Origin: Gammaproteobacteria bacterium
GTDB taxonomy: Bacteria > Pseudomonadota > Gammaproteobacteria > Granulosicoccales > Granulosicoccaceae
DNA length: 25,407 bases
Direction: 5' to 3'
Assembly: GCA_019634245.1 (NCBI GenBank)
Contig: JAHQVR010000171.1
Span: forward strand, 1 to 25,407
The notes under the pieces are model-generated. The model made no database searches. It was given only the letters and a program-made list of their open reading frames with translations, and was not told the origin of the DNA. A program made the position numbers and the translations under genes. Position 1 is the stretch's first letter; the number at the start of each line of letters is the position of its first letter. Of this stretch, positions 23,486 through 25,407 are shown piece by piece.

Positions 23486-24481
23486 ATGGCTACTGCTGAA
23501 TCATCAACATTCACCCCCGCTCCCCGAAACAAAGGCTGGATTCACAAACACCGCATGAAGCTGGCCCCGTGGCTGTTTGTCGCCCCGGCACTGCTGTTCT
23601 TCTGCGTATACGTCATATTTCCCATTTTCCAATCAATATCGATTTCATTCTACGAATGGAACGGGTTGTACGATGCCGAAGGTAACTCCCTGGCGAAGTG
23701 GGTGGGTTGGGAGAACTACCAAAAGCTCATGGGTGATGAGCGCTTTTATGTCTCTCTAAAGAATAATTTTTACTGGCTTTTTCTGTACATGCTGGCAGTC
23801 CCAGTCGGATTGGCCATTGCGCTATTTCTAAATCAGACGGTTACCGGCATACGAATATACAAGTCTCTGTTCTTTTTCCCCTTCGTGATCTCTCAGGTAG
23901 TCGTAGGCTTAATCTATGGCTGGTTCTACAACCCGGACTTCGGAGTGGTCGGGACGGTGTGGAAGTGGGCGTTTTGTGAAGAGGTCGTTAACATCATGGG
24001 CAATCTGACGTCCAAGTGTGCTGTTGATCCCCCCGACATATTGGCCGATGAAAACTGGGCAACCTTTGGAATTATCTTCGCCGGGCTGTGGCCGCAAATT
24101 GCCTATTGCATGATTTTGTATCTGACGGGTTTGAACAATGTGTCTCCCGATCAAATAGAAGCAGCTAGACTCGATGGCGCGCGCGGTTGGAAAATGTTAC
24201 GACACGTCATATTGCCGCAGCTCGCTCCGGCCACGTTTCTGGCGATTGTAGTGACTGTGATTGGCGCGCTGCGCTCCTTCGACATGATCGCCATCATGAC
24301 TCGCGGTGGTCCCTATGGGTCGACCAATGTTCTGGCTTACTACATGTACGAAACGGCCATTTCAGAGTATGGCGATCGATATGGTTATGGGTCGGCGATT
24401 GCTACCGTGTTGTTCGCCATCATGCTGGTCTACATTTCTTACTTCTTGTGGCGTATGTATCAAGACGAGAAAGCGAGTTAA
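23486..24481 (+). CDS. Carbohydrate ABC importer permease 1 (MalF-like)
   Basis: A 331-residue inner-membrane permease with about six transmembrane segments, the first at about 28-50. The EAA loop that docks on the ATPase is visible at 225-244 (EAARLDGARG...ILP). A predicted periplasmic loop at about 160-190 carries two cysteines, C164 and C178, close enough for a disulfide. It starts 83 bases after the binding-protein stop with the hairpin in between, and is followed six bases later by the second permease, so the two form a translational pair. Assigned to the MalF-type sugar importer permeases from the EAA sequence, length and neighbours. Confidence 0.94.
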   Translation: MATAESSTFTPAPRNKGWIHKHRMKLAPWLFVAPALLFFCVYVIFPIFQSISISFYEWNGLYDAEGNSLAKWVGWENYQKLMGDERFYVSLKNNFYWLFLYMLAVPVGLAIALFLNQTVTGIRIYKSLFFFPFVISQVVVGLIYGWFYNPDFGVVGTVWKWAFCEEVVNIMGNLTSKCAVDPPDILADENWATFGIIFAGLWPQIAYCMILYLTGLNNVSPDQIEAARLDGARGWKMLRHVILPQLAPATFLAIVVTVIGALRSFDMIAIMTRGGPYGSTNVLAYYMYETAISEYGDRYGYGSAIATVLFAIMLVYISYFLWRMYQDEKAS

Positions 24482-24487
24482 CTGGCG

Positions 24488-25339
24488 ATGTTTCCTACTC
24501 CCATTGAAAAGTCGTCTGCTGGACTCAGGCTCGCTTATAAAATTGCGCTGCCTATAGCGTTGTTTTTGTGGTTGCTGCCATTGTTGGCGATATTTATGAC
24601 CTCTATTCGACCGGCGGCGGATATCAACTCTGGCAACATGTTTGGTTGGCCGAGTGCGTTTAACTTGGTTGAGAACTACATAGCCGTATTTACACAGTCT
24701 GAGGCGCTGACGTATTTTTGGAACTCGGTCAAAGTGACCGTCCCCACGGTCATTATCTCAGTGTCATTAGCTTGTCTTGCTGGGTATGGTCTGGCGATCT
24801 ATCGTTTTAAATTCGCCTTGCCGTTGTTCTTTCTATTTATTGCAGGAAATTTTGTCCCATTTCAAATTTTAATGGTGCCGGTTCGAGATTTATCGGTGCG
24901 TACTGGACTCTATGACACAGTCACTGGGCTGGTACTTTTTCACGCCGCCTTTCAAACCGGATTTTGTACGCTGTTTATGCGAAATTTCATTCGTGCACTC
25001 CCGCATGAACTGATTGAAAGCGCTCGGATTGAAGGGGTGAGTGAACTTAAAATTTTCTGGCATTTGGTTCTGCCGTTAGTACGGCCTGCGATAGCGGCGT
25101 TGTCGGTTTTAATCTTCACCTTTATTTGGAATGATTTTTTCTGGGCAACGGTATTGACCCAGGGTGAAGCATCGAAACCTATAACCGCCGGAATCCGCGC
25201 GCTGAATGGTCAATTTGTGTCGCAGTGGCATTTGGTGTCTGCCGCCTCACTGATGGCCGCTGTGCCGCCGGTTGTGATGTTTTTCGCTATGCAAAAACAC
25301 TTTATTGCCGGATTAACTCTGGGTGCCACGAAAGGCTAA
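24488..25339 (+). CDS. Carbohydrate ABC importer permease 2 (MalG-like)
   Basis: A 283-residue inner-membrane permease with about six transmembrane segments. The EAA loop is at 177-196 (ESARIEGVSE...VLP), and the C-terminal half carries IWNDFFWATVL, a segment common in MalG-type proteins. With permease 1 it should form the channel of the importer. It starts six bases after permease 1, and another reading frame begins five bases after its stop, so the transcript continues past the window edge. Confidence 0.94.
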   Translation: MFPTPIEKSSAGLRLAYKIALPIALFLWLLPLLAIFMTSIRPAADINSGNMFGWPSAFNLVENYIAVFTQSEALTYFWNSVKVTVPTVIISVSLACLAGYGLAIYRFKFALPLFFLFIAGNFVPFQILMVPVRDLSVRTGLYDTVTGLVLFHAAFQTGFCTLFMRNFIRALPHELIESARIEGVSELKIFWHLVLPLVRPAIAALSVLIFTFIWNDFFWATVLTQGEASKPITAGIRALNGQFVSQWHLVSAASLMAAVPPVVMFFAMQKHFIAGLTLGATKG

Positions 25340-25344
25340 TTTCC

Positions 25345-25407
25345 ATGAGTGATGCTCCTCGGGACGCTAACGAACGCCGTTCCATCGCGCCTATCGTTTG
25401 TTACGAA
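25345..25407 (+). CDS. Start of a further gene in the importer operon (truncated by window end)
   Basis: An ATG at 25345, five bases after the permease stop, opens a frame that stays open for 21 codons to the window edge (MSDAPRDANERRSIAPIVCY...). An AAAGG lies about nine bases upstream. The tight spacing argues it is a real operon member, possibly another enzyme for the imported sugar. Too little is visible to name a family. Confidence 0.6.
   Translation, partial: MSDAPRDANERRSIAPIVCYE

Overview
The window reads as the chromosome of a free-living Gram-negative bacterium, most likely a gammaproteobacterium. I base this on a Tat-exported DUF1501 protein paired with a lipoprotein, a membrane GGDEF-EAL protein, an MtnN nucleosidase, a periplasmic-binding-protein ABC importer and clear Shine-Dalgarno sites. 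Species cannot be named from sequence alone. I see no tRNA, rRNA, CRISPR array, insertion sequence or phage gene. The gene families are those of a metabolically versatile heterotroph.

Layout. (1) 1-2527, plus strand: the C-terminal part of a molybdenum hydroxylase (xanthine dehydrogenase family) followed by an iron-sulfur protein of the 6-hydroxynicotinate reductase family, probably part of an N-heterocycle catabolic operon that begins outside the window. (2) 2546-9202, minus strand: an HD-domain hydrolase, a DUF1501 protein (Tat signal) with a DUF1800-like lipoprotein two bases upstream, and a HemN-like radical SAM protein whose last codons overlap an alpha/beta hydrolase. (3) 9508-11796, minus: a membrane-PAS-GGDEF-EAL cyclic-di-GMP protein. 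(4) 12198-15465: a Gfo/Idh/MocA oxidoreductase diverging from a PfkB sugar kinase and an MtnN nucleosidase. (5) 15616-18433: a DMT permease and two alpha/beta hydrolases, one carrying the full residue set of a fluoroacetate dehalogenase. (6) 18465-25407: an alpha-galactoside locus with a cytoplasmic GH36 alpha-galactosidase (minus) diverging from a complete carbohydrate ABC importer (ATPase, binding protein, two permeases), plus the first codons of another gene.

How it fits together. In region 6 the binding protein and two permeases should import an oligosaccharide, powered by the MalK/UgpC-type ATPase, and GH36 should cut alpha-galactosyl bonds in the cytoplasm. The PfkB kinase and Gfo/Idh dehydrogenase of region 4 could process released sugars, but that link is only inferred. 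The most useful new signal is a pair of near-identical 17-base dyad elements, one in the GH36/ATPase divergent promoter (20682-20698) and one ahead of the binding-protein gene (21918-21934). They differ at three positions, and the two arm changes compensate each other so that the symmetry is kept. This suggests one local regulator, not encoded in the window, controlling the whole locus. Other points of interest are the CX7CX2C cluster motif of the radical SAM protein, the dehalogenase at the tail of the galactosidase operon, and several strong hairpins in intergenic DNA.
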